Positions 21,878 through 32,891 are shown, numbered from the stretch's first letter. The stretch is DNA of 64,000 nt from Nematopogon swammerdamellus (GCA_946902875.1 OX336348.1:18811741-18875740), one strand, 5' to 3'. A program made the numbers and translations. Notes: a model not told the origin generated them from the letters alone.

Positions 21878-22279
21878 GAACGCAGCTCACCATTCGGGCT
21901 CGCTTTAAGTGACTTCTTCTATACATTGCATCTATTACCTGTACGAAGGTCGGCCTTTGACATTTTTGAATTTTACTCGAGCGAAGCCGCGGGGAATAGC
22001 TCAAAATATAGCTAGCTAACCCTGTGGTATTCGGTCCGCCTTTATTACACTATAACCTTATTCCGATTATTACATACATTTTATTTTTTATTATATTTTA
22101 AAAAATTAACGAGATAGTTATGAAATTATGAAAAAAAAAAACAATTAGCCAGAGCCAACCCAATACTCAGCACCAGGAATCGCTACTGGTTGGTAAGCGC
22201 ATCACTTGAAAACGCCTGGACCTATTTGGCTATTTTATTTTTATTTTTAAGGCGGAACGAAGTCCGCCGGGTCAGCTAG
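21878..22279 (+). mobile_element. Helitron-like 3' end (copy C)
   Basis: Equivalent to 4618-5020, CTAG at 22276-22279. Confidence 0.55.
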
Positions 22280-22469
22280 TATTATATAACTACAAGTTTA
22301 AAATTGTAGGATTTTTTCCTTTACTTGTGCTATGAGACCTTGCTTCTTACCAAATTTCATAATTCTAGGTTAACGGGAAGTACCCTATAGGTTTTGATTT
22401 GATTTGCCAATAGGAAAATATGTGACTTAAATGGCCGTATCTATTGATTGCGTCGACTTCACAATCAAA

Positions 22470-22790
22470 GGGGGAAGCACTGACATGGCACCTAGTTCGT
22501 GTTATGGGCTGACAGCACGGACGTTGTAGGTGATGTACCCAACCGTGTCAGTTTCCATAAAAATAAATTAAAAAAAAAAAAAACAACTTAGAAGCTTCAA
22601 TTTTTTACACTCCTGAGGAAACGTAGACCTTCGTATTTGATATTAATTTCAACTTGATACCTCTAACCGTTTCTGAGAAAAAAGGTCTTGACAAACAGAC
22701 AGACAGCCAGCCAGACAGACAGACAGACAGAAAACAAAGTGTTCCGTTTTTTCCTCCTTTGAGGTACGGAACCCTAAAAATGTATGAAAA
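22470..22790 (+). repeat. SINE 3' part and CAGA-rich repeat (copy C)
   Basis: Equivalent to 5190-5530, with a short deletion in the SINE tail near 22498. Retains the uninterrupted CCTAAAAATGTATG site that the TRIM hit in copy B. Confidence 0.65.
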
Positions 22791-22858
22791 CTCTTAAAAC
22801 TCTTAAAAAGACAAATTGGTCTAAGCGTCAAAGAGATGATGCGCCATGACTCTTTTTG

Positions 22859-22971
22859 TCAACCTCTGTAGCTCAGTGGTGCAATCGATCGACTGTCGGT
22901 CGTAATCATAAGCACACCTGGGCGCGGTCAGTACTTGAATGGGTGACCGCTTGACCGTTGGAGGCTGACAT
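22859..22971 (+). mobile_element. tRNA/5S-like SINE head (copy C)
   Basis: Equivalent to 5606-5716. Confidence 0.65.
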
Positions 22972-23150
22972 ATTGATGCTCTAGAAGATGCTAATCTTGA
23001 TGGTGTTGAACTTAACTAGGATGTTTCTGATTTTGATAGTGATGATTGCCTAGTGTTGAAAAGAATGATAAAGATATTATCATTATTGTGACGTGATGAT
23101 GATGTTAATGATGACATTGCTAACTACTATGATGACGATGTAAATTCCAG

Positions 23151-23287
23151 GGAAACCTCACATCGACCGCACGAACCTCACAAAGCCGCTCGAGTTTTAC
23201 CAGGGCGACCCTATCATCATCTATGTGAATGGGACGGGAGATCCAGCGCCCACGGTGCAGTGGTATAAGAAAGGGAAGAAGCAATTG
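23151..23287 (+). CDS. Twitchin/projectin-like exon 1 (copy C)
   Basis: Acceptor TTCCAG ends at 23150. Identical to copy B exon 1. Confidence 0.75.
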
Positions 23288-23410
23288 GTCAGGTTCTATA
23301 GAAATATGTTATGTAAATTGTCCTTCTAGAACTATGAAGAGCCTATATTCCAACCTTAAGCCCTACTGAAATCACATTTTTGTTCAAGTCGTTATTTCTA
23401 AACTCACCAG

Positions 23411-23645
23411 GAGCCGATCGGCACTAGCACCGTGGGCTATAACATCACGCTGCTCAACGAAAAGTGTGTTCGCGCCGACACCGGTACTTATCGCATCCTG
23501 GCAACCAATAAATTTGGCAACGATTCGGCTGAAGTCGAAATCATTGTCTTCTCTGGTCCTGGCCAACCAGTTGGTCCTCTCAAGGTGGATGATGTCAGTG
23601 ATAGTGGCTGTAAGCTGACCTGGAAGAAACCTGAGGATGATGGAA
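23411..23645 (+). CDS. Twitchin/projectin-like exon 2 (copy C)
   Basis: Keeps YRILATNKFGNDSAEVE, the more typical Ig F-G strand sequence, so C is probably closest to the ancestral exon. The last codon is split A|GT, giving Ser instead of Gly after joining to exon 3. The donor GAA|GTGAGA still looks usable. Confidence 0.8.
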
Positions 23646-23862
23646 GTGAGATCTGATGTTAATATGAGGACTTTGAAGCATTACGAAAAATCTTAGCGTT
23701 CCATACTGACAGTGCCAAAGGGCCCATAGATTCCTTTCTTTGCAAGTGTGTATATCCATTTACTGTCTATCAATGAAATATCTTAAATAAATCTTTGCTG
23801 CGAAGGTGGTTTCCGTCCACTACCACTTGACAATACTGATTCTGTAACGATTATGCCCACAG

Positions 23863-24057
23863 GCAAGCCAGTGTCCTACGTAGTAGAAAAGCAGAAAAAG
23901 CCCAATGGTAGCTGGGAACTAGTCAACAAGACCGACGACACGGAGATCGACGTCCGTGAACTCCAAGAGGGAGAATCTTATGAGTTCAGGGTGATGGCCG
24001 TCAATGAAGTGGGAAAATCGGATCCGCTGAAGACCGATGGACCCATTAAGACCTATG
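23863..24057 (+). CDS. Twitchin/projectin-like exon 3 (copy C)
   Basis: Phase 1 at both ends, donor G|GTGAGT after 24057. One private replacement (T to N in KKPNGSW). No later host exon was found in the remaining 40 kb, so what it splices to is unknown. Confidence 0.78.
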
Positions 24058-24182
24058 GTGAGTTGGATGTTAATAATTTTTGCTCGAAGAGCCCACGTAC
24101 GATACTTGACCGACTGACACCCAAAACGTTTTACTACATTTGACCATACGGGTAAATTTGAGTTGCATGATTTTGAATGTTA

Positions 24183-24469
24183 AATGAATTGTTACGGGGC
24201 CATGGATCTTGTAAAGAACTGCACCGCGCAACCGCACTGAATGAAAGGTCGAAAGGTTGATGAAAGGTTGAAACGGCTATGTATATAGTTCGTGTTTTTA
24301 CTCTTTAGATAGAGATTTTCTCGTGGTTTTGCAAAATAAATTAATGGTATCGTAAAATAATAGCTGGTAACCCTGAGAGAGAAAAAAACATCCAATATTG
24401 CCAAGCACGGAAGTTATGAGTGCAACCGCGAGCTGCGCGACCGCGCCGCCTATGTGTAAGTGAGTGTGG
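24183..24469. other. Rearranged junction with inverted spacer pieces (copy C)
   Basis: From about 24183 copy C departs from A and B. AATGAATTGTTACGGGGCC and then CTTGTAAAGAACTGC...TTGAAACGGCTATG are reverse complements of parts of 7489-7724. Sequence up to 24469 has no recognised gene. Confidence 0.6.
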
Positions 24470-25075
24470 AGCGTCGCGGGTGTGCTCGCGTCTAGCCCCG
24501 CACGCCCCGCGCACACCCGCGAGTCCCGCGACGCTCCCAACTCACTCAAACATAGCCGAGCGAACCTTAGGCGCGAGCATCCAGAGAGTCTCGCATCTAG
24601 CCCCGCACGCCCCGCGCACACCCGCGACGCTCACACTCACTGACACATAGCCGAGCGAACCTTAGCTGCGAGCATCCCGAGAGTCCCGCATCTAGCCCCG
24701 CACGCCCCGCACACACCCGCGACGGTCACACTAACTGACACATAGCCGAGCGAACCTTAGCCGCGAGCATCCAGAGAGTCTCGCGTCTAGCCCCGCACGC
24801 CCCGCGCACACCCGCGACGCTCACACTCACTGACATATAGCCGAGCTAACCTTAGCCGCGAGCATCCAGAGAGTCTCGCGTCTAGCCCCGCACGCCCCGC
24901 GCACATCCGCGACGTTCACACTCACTGACACATAGCCGAGCGAACATTACCGCGAGCATCCAGAGAGTCTCACGTCTAGCCCCGCATGCCCCGCGCACAC
25001 CCGTGACCCTCCCCATTCGCTCACACATGGCCGAGCGAACTTTAGCCGCGAGCATCCAGAGAGTCTCGCAACCGT
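24470..25075. repeat. GC-rich array, unit about 99 bp (copy C, short)
   Basis: About six units of the same array, ending abruptly at 25075 where a reverse-transcriptase fragment begins. Confidence 0.88.
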
Positions 25076-25975
25076 ATGCCGCCGGAGTTCACGATCACAC
25101 CACGTTCTACGTGCATGGTCCCATATTGTTCCAAGCCGAACTCCATTCCAATATTTTTGCTGAAGCCTTCAGTTATCTTTATCATCGACATTAGTTCGAT
25201 GTCCGACTTGGCAAACAGTTTGAGGTCATTCATATAAAATAAGTGCGATATTCGTGAGCCTCCTCTTCGAAGACAGTAGCCCAGCTCTGAGTCCTCAAGC
25301 AGAGTACTAAGAGGGTTCAGAGCCAGACAAAACCAAAGCGGACTCAGACTGTCTCCCTGGAAGATCCTTCGCCGTATGGGAATCCGGTCGTCTGCAACCG
25401 AAGTCCGTTCGCCACCTGACACACGAAGGATAGTACTCCATTGTCCCATACATGCGCCAAGGAATTGACAGATATTCGTGTCAGTTTTGTATAGTTCTAG
25501 TATCCTTAGCAACCATGTATGGGGCACGGAGTCAAAAGCCTTCCTGTAATCTATCCAGGCAGCAGACAGGTTTTTTCGATTGCGTCGGACTTGCTGACAA
25601 ACGGTCATGTCAATGAGGAGAAGCTCCTTAGTACCGCGGGGCCTAGCCCGACATCCATTCTGAGAAACTGACAAGATGTTATTTTCCTTAATATGAATTG
25701 ATATTTTATTCGTCAGAATGGATGTCAGGAGCTTGTAGAGGTAGGCAAGCAAGTGATAAGTCTATAATTTTTATTTTCCGCAGTACTACTACTAGGTGGG
25801 TGACACCAGTAGTCATGAACTCTGAGAGAACCGATGGTCGAGGGCATCTTGGAATTGAATAGCCAAGCGGGAATGGCAGCTTCTGAACCATTTCAGCCAG
25901 AAGTTTTGCAATCCGTCCGGCCCTGGAGATTTCCAGTCAGTGCCTAGCGAATTGCAGAACCTACATCCTCTTTGC
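25076..25975 (-). pseudogene. R4/Dong-like LINE reverse transcriptase fragment
   Basis: Contains NLSAAWIDYRKAFDSVPHTW, RRIFQGDSLSPLWFCLALNP and, where YMDD is expected, YMND, so the second catalytic Asp is changed to Asn. The continuation beyond 25752 is in other frames. Similar in style to the R4-type protein at 56736-59100, including GMEFGLE. Truncated at both ends and inactive. Confidence 0.75.
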
Positions 25976-26420
25976 TGATATTTATATATTATTAATATAT
26001 TTCTTATTTCTAAGTTATATTACCTAATCTTAATACCTAAGCTAACTTAATAAATCTACTCTACGTACTACGTACGCCGGCCGCTCCCTCACTATGCTAT
26101 CCTAGCTAGGACGGTGAGCGTCGTGCACCACTCGCTGGCTGCGGGGCCTGTCGTCGTCCGGCACAGCTTCTCTTTGGTTGTACCGGCTACATTGGATTGA
26201 ACGGGAAACACGAACTATTTTAATAGGCGTTTCGACCGATTTTATTCAGGCGGTTGTATCAATCTGACCCAAGCCCAACTGACCCAAAAAATCGCTTCTG
26301 CGCATTAAGGTGACGCAAGAAAAACAGACAAGTTTGGTCGGGAATCAAGGGAATCGATCCAGGCTCAACGAATAATTTTTTTTTATTTATTCAAAAAATC
26401 TACAGCTTAGTATTTACTTA
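25976..26420. other. Intergenic repeat remnants
   Basis: AT-rich sequence, then GGGAAACACGAACTATTTTA and CGTTTCGACCGATTTTATTC, resembling the SINE body in reverse, and a T-rich LINE-like tail at 26370-26400. No gene seen. Confidence 0.4.
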
Positions 26421-26897
26421 TGTTCGGTATTTTGCGATCATTTACATTTACACAAAACACGGCTGGTACACGTGCCTCCATTCTCTTCGCCTCAAGACTC
26501 TACCTGCAGCGGTCTTCATGCAAGAAGCACACAGCGCCTCCTGGCGGAAAGGAGAAGAGTCCGGTTGCCTAGGCAACGGGCTGTTGTTATCTGAGACGTC
26601 CAAAAATACAAGCGGCAGCGGGCGGTTTATTTGAACATTTTTTGCTCTGAAAAGACAAAATCCACCCTGATTGAGCGCGGCGCGGGCTCTCAGGGCTGAT
26701 TGACCTAATACGGTATAGGTTGAGTGTAGTTCCCGAGGTGTGTGCGTAGCTGGGCCCAGCAGATCCTAGGACACCGGGACGTTTCCGTGCCGGGATCACT
26801 ACCTGAAGAACTGAGCTATCGAAGGTGCGGCTGCGGGCGGAGACATCACATCACATCCAGGTAGGAGGCACCACACCACCACACACTTTGCGCTACA
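26421..26897 (+). repeat. BEL/Pao 5' LTR
   Basis: Starts TGTTCGG next to the ACTTA duplication and ends GCGCTACA. Followed by TTGTTGATCCTTCGAGCGG, in the position of a primer-binding site. Confidence 0.8.
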
Positions 26898-27530
26898 TTG
26901 TTGATCCTTCGAGCGGACGTTGGTGCCATTGTTGGTCCTGTCGAGCGGACGTTGGTGCCACTTGGGGCATCGTTCATCCAGTTCGAGTTGTATGGGGAAT
27001 TTGCGGTAAATTTTATTTGGGTTTTTTTTATCATACATTTGCGGTAAAAAATCATTTGGGGTATTTGGGGAGCGGTTACTTACATTACAGGGAAGCACAC
27101 ATACAGGGGGGAAATAATACAAAATCATTCATAATCAAAATTTCCTAGCGGTACATAAATTTATGTTTTTATTCTAAAAACAATTGCGGTTTATTTCATT
27201 GCGGGCGATTTATATTTCTTCCGAAAAACATTTGCAAGTTTTTCTTTGCGGCCAACGACCACGCCACCTATCAGCGGAACTTTTAAATTTCGAACGTTTC
27301 GTTAAATTATCTTTCCCAGTCGTCTAACCAGGCATCTCTACGCGTCATTCCATATATGAATCTAACTGATATCTTGTCTTGTCAGTTTGCTTTGTTTATT
27401 TACATTTGCGTGTTTGTTTACATTTTCTATTTCAAAACTTAACTTTTATATTTTATTTTTGCGGATTACCTATTCGGAATTGAGTACCGGTTCGAACCTT
27501 AATTCAATATGGCATGTTACTCGTAAACGC
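26898..27530 (+). other. BEL/Pao leader
   Basis: AT-rich untranslated leader in which the tetramer GCGG recurs unusually often (nine times in 27001-27300 by hand count). No reliable ORF. Confidence 0.6.
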
Positions 27531-27535
27531 GTAGC

Positions 27536-29257
27536 CATGTTACTCGCGAAGCGCGATTTAATGCGGATAGCTTTACGCAGGCAGCGTTGGCGGGACGGGA
27601 CGTGCAGGCTAATGCGGCTTTACTCACAGCCTTCGAAGTGCGGTGCGTTGGTTTAGATGAGACGTTCCAGGTTGTAACGGACATTCACCTGGAGCTGCTG
27701 ACGCATTCTGAGCTGGAAGCTACCTCCGACACACAGCTCAAGGCGAGGTACGCGGAGATCTCGTCAACGTACTGTGAGGTCAAAACCATGTTGCGGACAC
27801 TCGTACCACCTGTGACACAGAGCGGCGGCGGAAGCGGAAGCGGTGTGGTACAGACCGAGCCATCATCTCGAAGCGGGAACTTGCGGCTACCTCGGATCGA
27901 CCTACCTAGGTTCTCCGGTTGAATCGAGGACTACGAATCATTCGCGAGTCTCTTCAATTCTCTAATCGCGAGTGATAACAGCATGTCCGGGGCGCAGAAG
28001 CTGTACTACTTGTTGGGGTGTTTGTCAGATAAACCGCGGGCATTGGTGCAGCACCTTAAGCTCATTGATGACAATTTTACTATCGCACTGGACATCCTAC
28101 GAGATCGATACAGTAACAAGCGGGTTTTAGCGGATAAGCTCGTAACAAACATTGTCGCATATCCGATGGTGGTGCACTCTGGTCATGCACTGCGGGCGTT
28201 CCTAAACACGTTGCTTGAAAACACGAAGGCTCTGATCAACTTGGGGTTGCCAGTCAAAGATTGGTCTTTTCTGCTACTATCCATCGCGGTGCGGAAACTA
28301 GCGGAACAAACTCGCATGCGTTTTGAGCAGTACCTTCTGCTGCCAGCGGAACACAAAACAGTGTTGCCCACCTTCGACCAGTTGACCTCGTTCCTAGAAG
28401 GTGAGTGCAGAGTACTGGAGTCGGCAGCGGAAAATCAAGCGGTTACACCAAAACCTTCAGTGCGGACTGAAGGCGCGGCTCCATACAGCAGCAAGCAGAC
28501 AACGCGTAAGACTTGCTACCAAGCAGAGGCGCGGCCGCCTAGCCCGAGAGCGGACCACTACTACTGCCAGTATTGCGAGCGGCAAGGGCACACAATCTAC
28601 AAGTGCCGAGGCTTTGGCGCTCTGACACCCCAGCAGCGGAAGACGATAGTTGTTGAGTGGAAATGGTGCTTCGCTTGTCTCAACACACATTCCATAAGTC
28701 AGTGTCCATCTACGAATGTGTGCCGAAAATGCGGGACCAATAAACACCATACACTTCTGCATTTTGAGCAAGGCGGCAATGGCGGACTTCAGGGGGGGCA
28801 CCGCGGGCCCAATGGTCCGAACAGAGGCGGATTTCAGGGGGGTCAGCACGGTCCCACTCATACAAACAGTGGCGGTTTTCAGGGGGGCCAGCGCAGCCCC
28901 ACTGGAACAAATAGTGGCGGAATTGGCGGGGCCCGAGGGGCGCCGACCAGTAGCGGATCTAGAGGGGGCGGACCCGTTAACAATTATTATGGGGCTAATA
29001 GCGGAACTAGGGGGGGCGGATCCGGTAACAACAACTATGACGCCAATGGCGGATCTAGTGGGGGCGGACGCGGTAATAATACCTATGCGGTCAGTGGAGA
29101 AATAGGGGGGGGGGGGGGCACAAGCCATGCATACGAGCAACCGTTCAACACCTATGCGGCTGCGGCGGGCGGTCGCGGAAACTCACGGTCTATCTCACCA
29201 CCGGTGCCGTGCAACTTTGGTCATTCCGGTCAGGGGCCTTCAACTGCGGGTCGCTGA
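27536..29257 (+). pseudogene. BEL/Pao gag
   Basis: One reading frame with an in-frame TGA at 27920-27922 (after LPRFSG). The part after the stop (27983 on) has the Pao gag core: KLYYLLGCLSDKPRAL, LKLIDDNFTIALDIL, RYSNKRVLADKL. Two zinc-knuckle-like clusters follow (YCQYCERQGHTIYKC and CFACLNTHSISQC...CRKCGTNKHHTLLH). Residues of about 260-400 after 27983 are a Gly/Asn-rich repeat with a poly-G run at 29103-29118. It ends at TGA 29255-29257. Role: capsid and RNA packaging. Start codon not certain. Confidence 0.85.
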
Positions 29258-29900
29258 CTAGCCGACCACTCCCGCAACCAAACTGAACATCCTTCAGTCA
29301 TCTTAGCCACTGCGCTGGTTGCGGTGAAATCTGCAGCGGGGTACTCACATGTGGCGCGGGCCATGTTAGATAGCGGTTCACAAATTTCAATCATAACTAA
29401 TTCATTAGCCAATAAATTGGGGCTTCCGCGGTATCGAGCACATTTTCCATTAACAGGGGTAGGCGGAGTAGAGGTGAAGAACTCCAGGGAAATGGTGGAG
29501 TTAACCATACGGCCTCGCGATGCAATGCGGCCTATTCTTTCTACCGGGGCTATTATTTTAAATAAGTTGGGCTATCATCTTCCTTCTTCCACACTAGACG
29601 CGAAGCTTTTTTCTTATTATCAACATTTACCACTTGCGGATGAGCTTTTTTTTAATCCAAATCTCTTGACCTACTTTTAGGCATTGATTTATTGGGGAAT
29701 ATATTGCAGGGGGGCTTAGTGAAAGTAGGACCAGGCCTTCCCATTGCCTTAGATAAAATATTTGGATTTGCGGTAGCGGGTCCTGTCTCATACAACGAAC
29801 CGAGAGCGGCGCGTTTTTCTTACAGTCTATCCACAGCGGGAAATTACATATCTTTTAACAATAACGGAATTATCAGCGGTCTTGAATACATTAATTAAAG
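29258..29900 (+). pseudogene. BEL/Pao aspartic protease and following pol segment
   Basis: Continues gag's frame directly after the TGA. Active-site motif AMLDSGSQISII with Asp-Ser-Gly, then LGLPRYRA. A frameshift between about 29680 and 29692 moves the rest (DLLGNILQGG, KIFGFAVAGP) into another frame. Ends near 29898, where the reverse transcriptase should follow. Confidence 0.85.
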
Positions 29901-30326
29901 CTGTACACCAAGCGGAATTTTCAAATGATCTGGAATTACTTTCAAATCAAAGCCTCAACGTTTCGGAACGCTAAGGTTCTCAAAGCATATTTGTGCGTAT
30001 TCGTTTGCTTTACCACACGGGTGGTTCATTTAGAGGTCGTCTCGGACCTATCTAATAAAGCCTTTCTTGCGGCATTCACACGGTTCGCATCACGGCGAGG
30101 ATTACCTAAGCTGATTCGATCGGACTGCGGTACAAATTACGTCGGTAGCAATCGACACTTGACGGAAATTGAGCGATACCCTCGTCAGCCAGCGGTAGCG
30201 GCTTCACTCGAAAGAGAGTTCACCAATCGCGGTATAGAGTGGAGATTCAATCCACCCAGCGCGCCTCACTTTGGCGGTATTTTTGAAGCGGCAGTCATCG
30301 GCAATCCGATGCAAAGAACATTTTAA
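29901..30326 (+). pseudogene. BEL/Pao integrase core
   Basis: FQIKASTFRNAKVLKAY, VVHLEVVSDLSNKAF, LPKLIRSDCGTNYVG and PPSAPHFGGIFEAAV give the second Asp and the Glu of the DDE triad; the first catalytic Asp region is shortened. It starts only about 25 bases after the pol segment, so the RT, RNase H and integrase N-terminus were deleted. Stop at 30326. Confidence 0.85.
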
Positions 30327-30863
30327 TCGGCAAAAACTCACCTTAAACTCACCAAACGGGTTATTGGGGAGCAGACTCTCACTTTTGAAGAGTTAACGAC
30401 AGTTTTCACGCGGGTAGGGGCGGTTTTAAATTCGCGTCCAATGCATCCACTATCCTCGGATCCATCAGAATTCGACGTTCTCACTGGTGCTCATTTCCTT
30501 ATCGGGAGATCATTAACTTCAGTCCCGGAATATGATTGGACAGCAGAGCCTGTTTCGAGGCTAAAGCGTTTCGAAATGGTACAGGCCATGTCACAACATT
30601 GTTGGAAGCGGTGGAGCTCAAACTATCTGACCACCCTCCAACAGCGGTCGAAATGGACTTCAAAGACCAATTCCCCTCGCGTGGGCAATCTGGTTCTTCT
30701 GAAGGACGACAAAATTCCTCCTCTTCATTGGAAAATGGGCAGGATTGCGGAAATAAAGCCGGGTAGAGATGGGGTTATTCGAGTGGTAGTTGTTAACACT
30801 CCACATGGGGTTTTAACACTGCCTGTTGTTAAGATGTGTCGTCTTCCTATCTACCACCATTAG
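30327..30863 (+). pseudogene. BEL/Pao integrase C-terminus (DUF5641-like)
   Basis: Contains LTGAHFLIGRSLTSVPE, CWKRWSSNYLTTLQQR, GNLVLLKDD, PLHWKMGRI, VRVVVVNTPHG-type sequence typical of the BEL/Pao pol end. An interruption lies near 30326-30440. Confidence 0.8.
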
Positions 30864-30897
30864 AACAGCGGTGACTTGCTAATGTATTACGGTTGAT

Positions 30898-31374
30898 AAG
30901 AAGCTTGGCTTCTTCTCATTTACATTTACACAAAACACGTTAGGTACACGTGCCTCCATTCTCTTCGCCTCAAGACTCTACCTGCAGCGGCCTTCATGCA
31001 AGAAGCACACAGCGCCTCCTGGCGGAAAGGAGAAGAGTCCGGTTGCCTAGGCGACGGGCTGTTGTTATCTGAGACGTCCAAAAATACAAGCGGCAGCGGG
31101 CGGTTTATTTGAACATTTTTGCTCTGAAAAGACAAAATCCACTCTGATCGAGCGCGGCGCGGGCTCTCAGGGCTGATTGACCTAATACGGTATAAGTTGA
31201 GTGTAGTTCCCGAGGTGTGTGCGTAGCTGGGCCCAGCAGATCCTAGGACACCGGGACGTTTCCGTGCCGGGATCACTACCTGAAGAACTGAGCTATCGAA
31301 GGTGCGGCTGCGGGCGGAGACATCACATCACATCCAGGTAGGAGGCACCACACCACCACACACTTTGCGCTACA
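30898..31374 (+). repeat. BEL/Pao 3' LTR
   Basis: From 30916 it matches 26438-26897. The first 15-20 bases differ from the 5' LTR, so its left edge is uncertain. Ends GCGCTACA, then ACTTA. Confidence 0.75.
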
Positions 31375-31379
31375 ACTTA

Positions 31380-32240
31380 TATGTATAATTAATCTAAAAT
31401 CTGACAATGTCACCAATTATAGATTTTCCTTAAAAGCTAATAATTTCATTTACATATATTCATCCCGGATCCTTATACCATATATTATACTATGAACAAT
31501 TTAAAGTGCGGATCAATTTAATCAACTAGAATCGGGCGGAATCAACTGGCATCAGTAATATTCGTGCAGCTGAGTACGCGGAACGGTTAGAACGATTCCT
31601 GTGCGTTCTTTTGAGTTTTTTCTTCGATTCTTTTCTTTTCTTACCGTCAGAACAAATAGAATTATCCTTCAGGTGTAGAATTACAAGAATCCTAAGAAAA
31701 TCGACGAAATAATTATGCTCACATAGAATCGATTCTCCAATGAACAGCCCCTCCAAAAAGATGCAGCTGCGTTAAAATTGGCCTGTGCTGCACTACAATG
31801 TGTACAGTTGGCGAGGTCTAAGCTGTTCTAACAAAAATCAAGATTATGAAGAGCCTGTGCAAGATGTAGAGACGATGTGATTCGTGTTTTTTTTCTTCTT
31901 TTTACTACTAAGCTTTTATTGATTCTATAGCTTCTTATTAATTACATTCCAATAACTTATTTAAAGGTACTTAATTTGACGTTCATCTGATGATAGATTA
32001 TACTATATTACTCGATACCTAATTAATTAATTAAAAATTAATTAATATTAGCATCAATATTTTTTTTTGCTAAAAGAGATTCCTTTAATAACTCGAGAGC
32101 TATTTATACGTAATGAAATGAATGATGGTGTGTCTTCTTCTTCTTCTCTATCTTCTTCTTCTCTATCTCTATCTCAATCTTCTTCTCTAATCTAATCTAA
32201 TCTAATCTAATCTTCTGATCTATCTAATCTAATCTAATCT
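31380..32240. other. AT-rich non-coding DNA with microsatellites
   Basis: No gene recognised. Pyrimidine-rich CTTCTT, TCTATC and TCTAATC repeats lie at 32130-32240, and ATTAATTA repeats near 32020-32050. Confidence 0.6.
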
Positions 32241-32244
32241 AACT

Positions 32245-32420
32245 TCTTATAAAAGGGAACGTCTGTCTGTCTGTATGTATGTTCGGGGTAAACTCCGGAA
32301 CCACTAAACAGTTTTTGATGCGGTTTGCACCAATGTAAGGAGTAGTTCTTGAGGCTCACTATAGGCTATATACCATCACACTAAATAGCCTTAGGGTTGA
32401 GCAGTATCAAATAAAGTATA
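32245..32420 (+). mobile_element. Helitron-like internal fragment
   Basis: GTCTGTCTGTATGTATGTTC, then GGAACCACTAAACAG and GGCTATATACCATCACAC resemble the 5' region of lepidopteran non-autonomous Helitrons. Termini not seen. Confidence 0.35.
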
Positions 32421-32804
32421 GTATGAACGGAATTTAGTGTCGAATTGTCGTAATAGATGGCGTGAGCAGTCTGTTGCCTTGCGTTGGTGGAGGTACAAGA
32501 GGACTGACAATCACCATATTATTAGAAATCGTGCCTCGATGTTTTAGGCGGATGGCCACTGACGCCACTGCGTGTGGCGGCGGAGGGGGCGGGGGAGGTG
32601 TATGGGACGCGACGACGACGCCGGCGCGGCGCCGGCCGCTGCCAGTTAAATCTCAAACCAACCACCTATCCCTGTCTTTCATATGTAACTTTGTCCTACC
32701 TCCTCAATCTGCTAGGCGTACAAATAATATATATTCAACATTAGGTACATACCTTCTTCACATTTGGTTGTGATATTAATTTGTTCATCCTCGTTTGCGT
32801 TTTA
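32421..32804. other. Non-coding DNA, GC-rich island
   Basis: No gene recognised. A GC-rich stretch at 32570-32640 has GGCGGCGGAGGGGGCGGG and CGGCGCGGCGCCGGCC. Confidence 0.4.
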
Positions 32805-32891
32805 TTGCAATGGCTACTAAGCTAACTGGAAATGAAATTACTATTGGCCCAATAGTAGTTTCATTTCTAGTTAGCTTAGTAGCCATTGCAA
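32805..32891. repeat. Inverted repeat, 43-bp arms with 1-base loop
   Basis: 32805-32847 pairs with 32849-32891 with two mismatches. It abuts the start of a LINE endonuclease fragment. Confidence 0.92.

Larger units (their letters stand above)
26421..31374 (+). mobile_element. Defective BEL/Pao LTR retrotransposon
   Basis: LTRs of about 460-477 bp flank gag, protease, part of integrase and a C-terminal DUF5641-like region. ACTTA is repeated at 26416-26420 and 31375-31379, matching the 5-bp duplication typical of BEL/Pao. The reverse transcriptase and RNase H are absent, several frames are broken, and the LTRs differ at roughly ten sites. Non-autonomous. Confidence 0.9.

Noticed and set aside
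31526..31756. 76-codon lysine-rich ORF
   Set aside because: Isolated, no homology signal that I recognise, in AT-rich DNA beside an LTR element.
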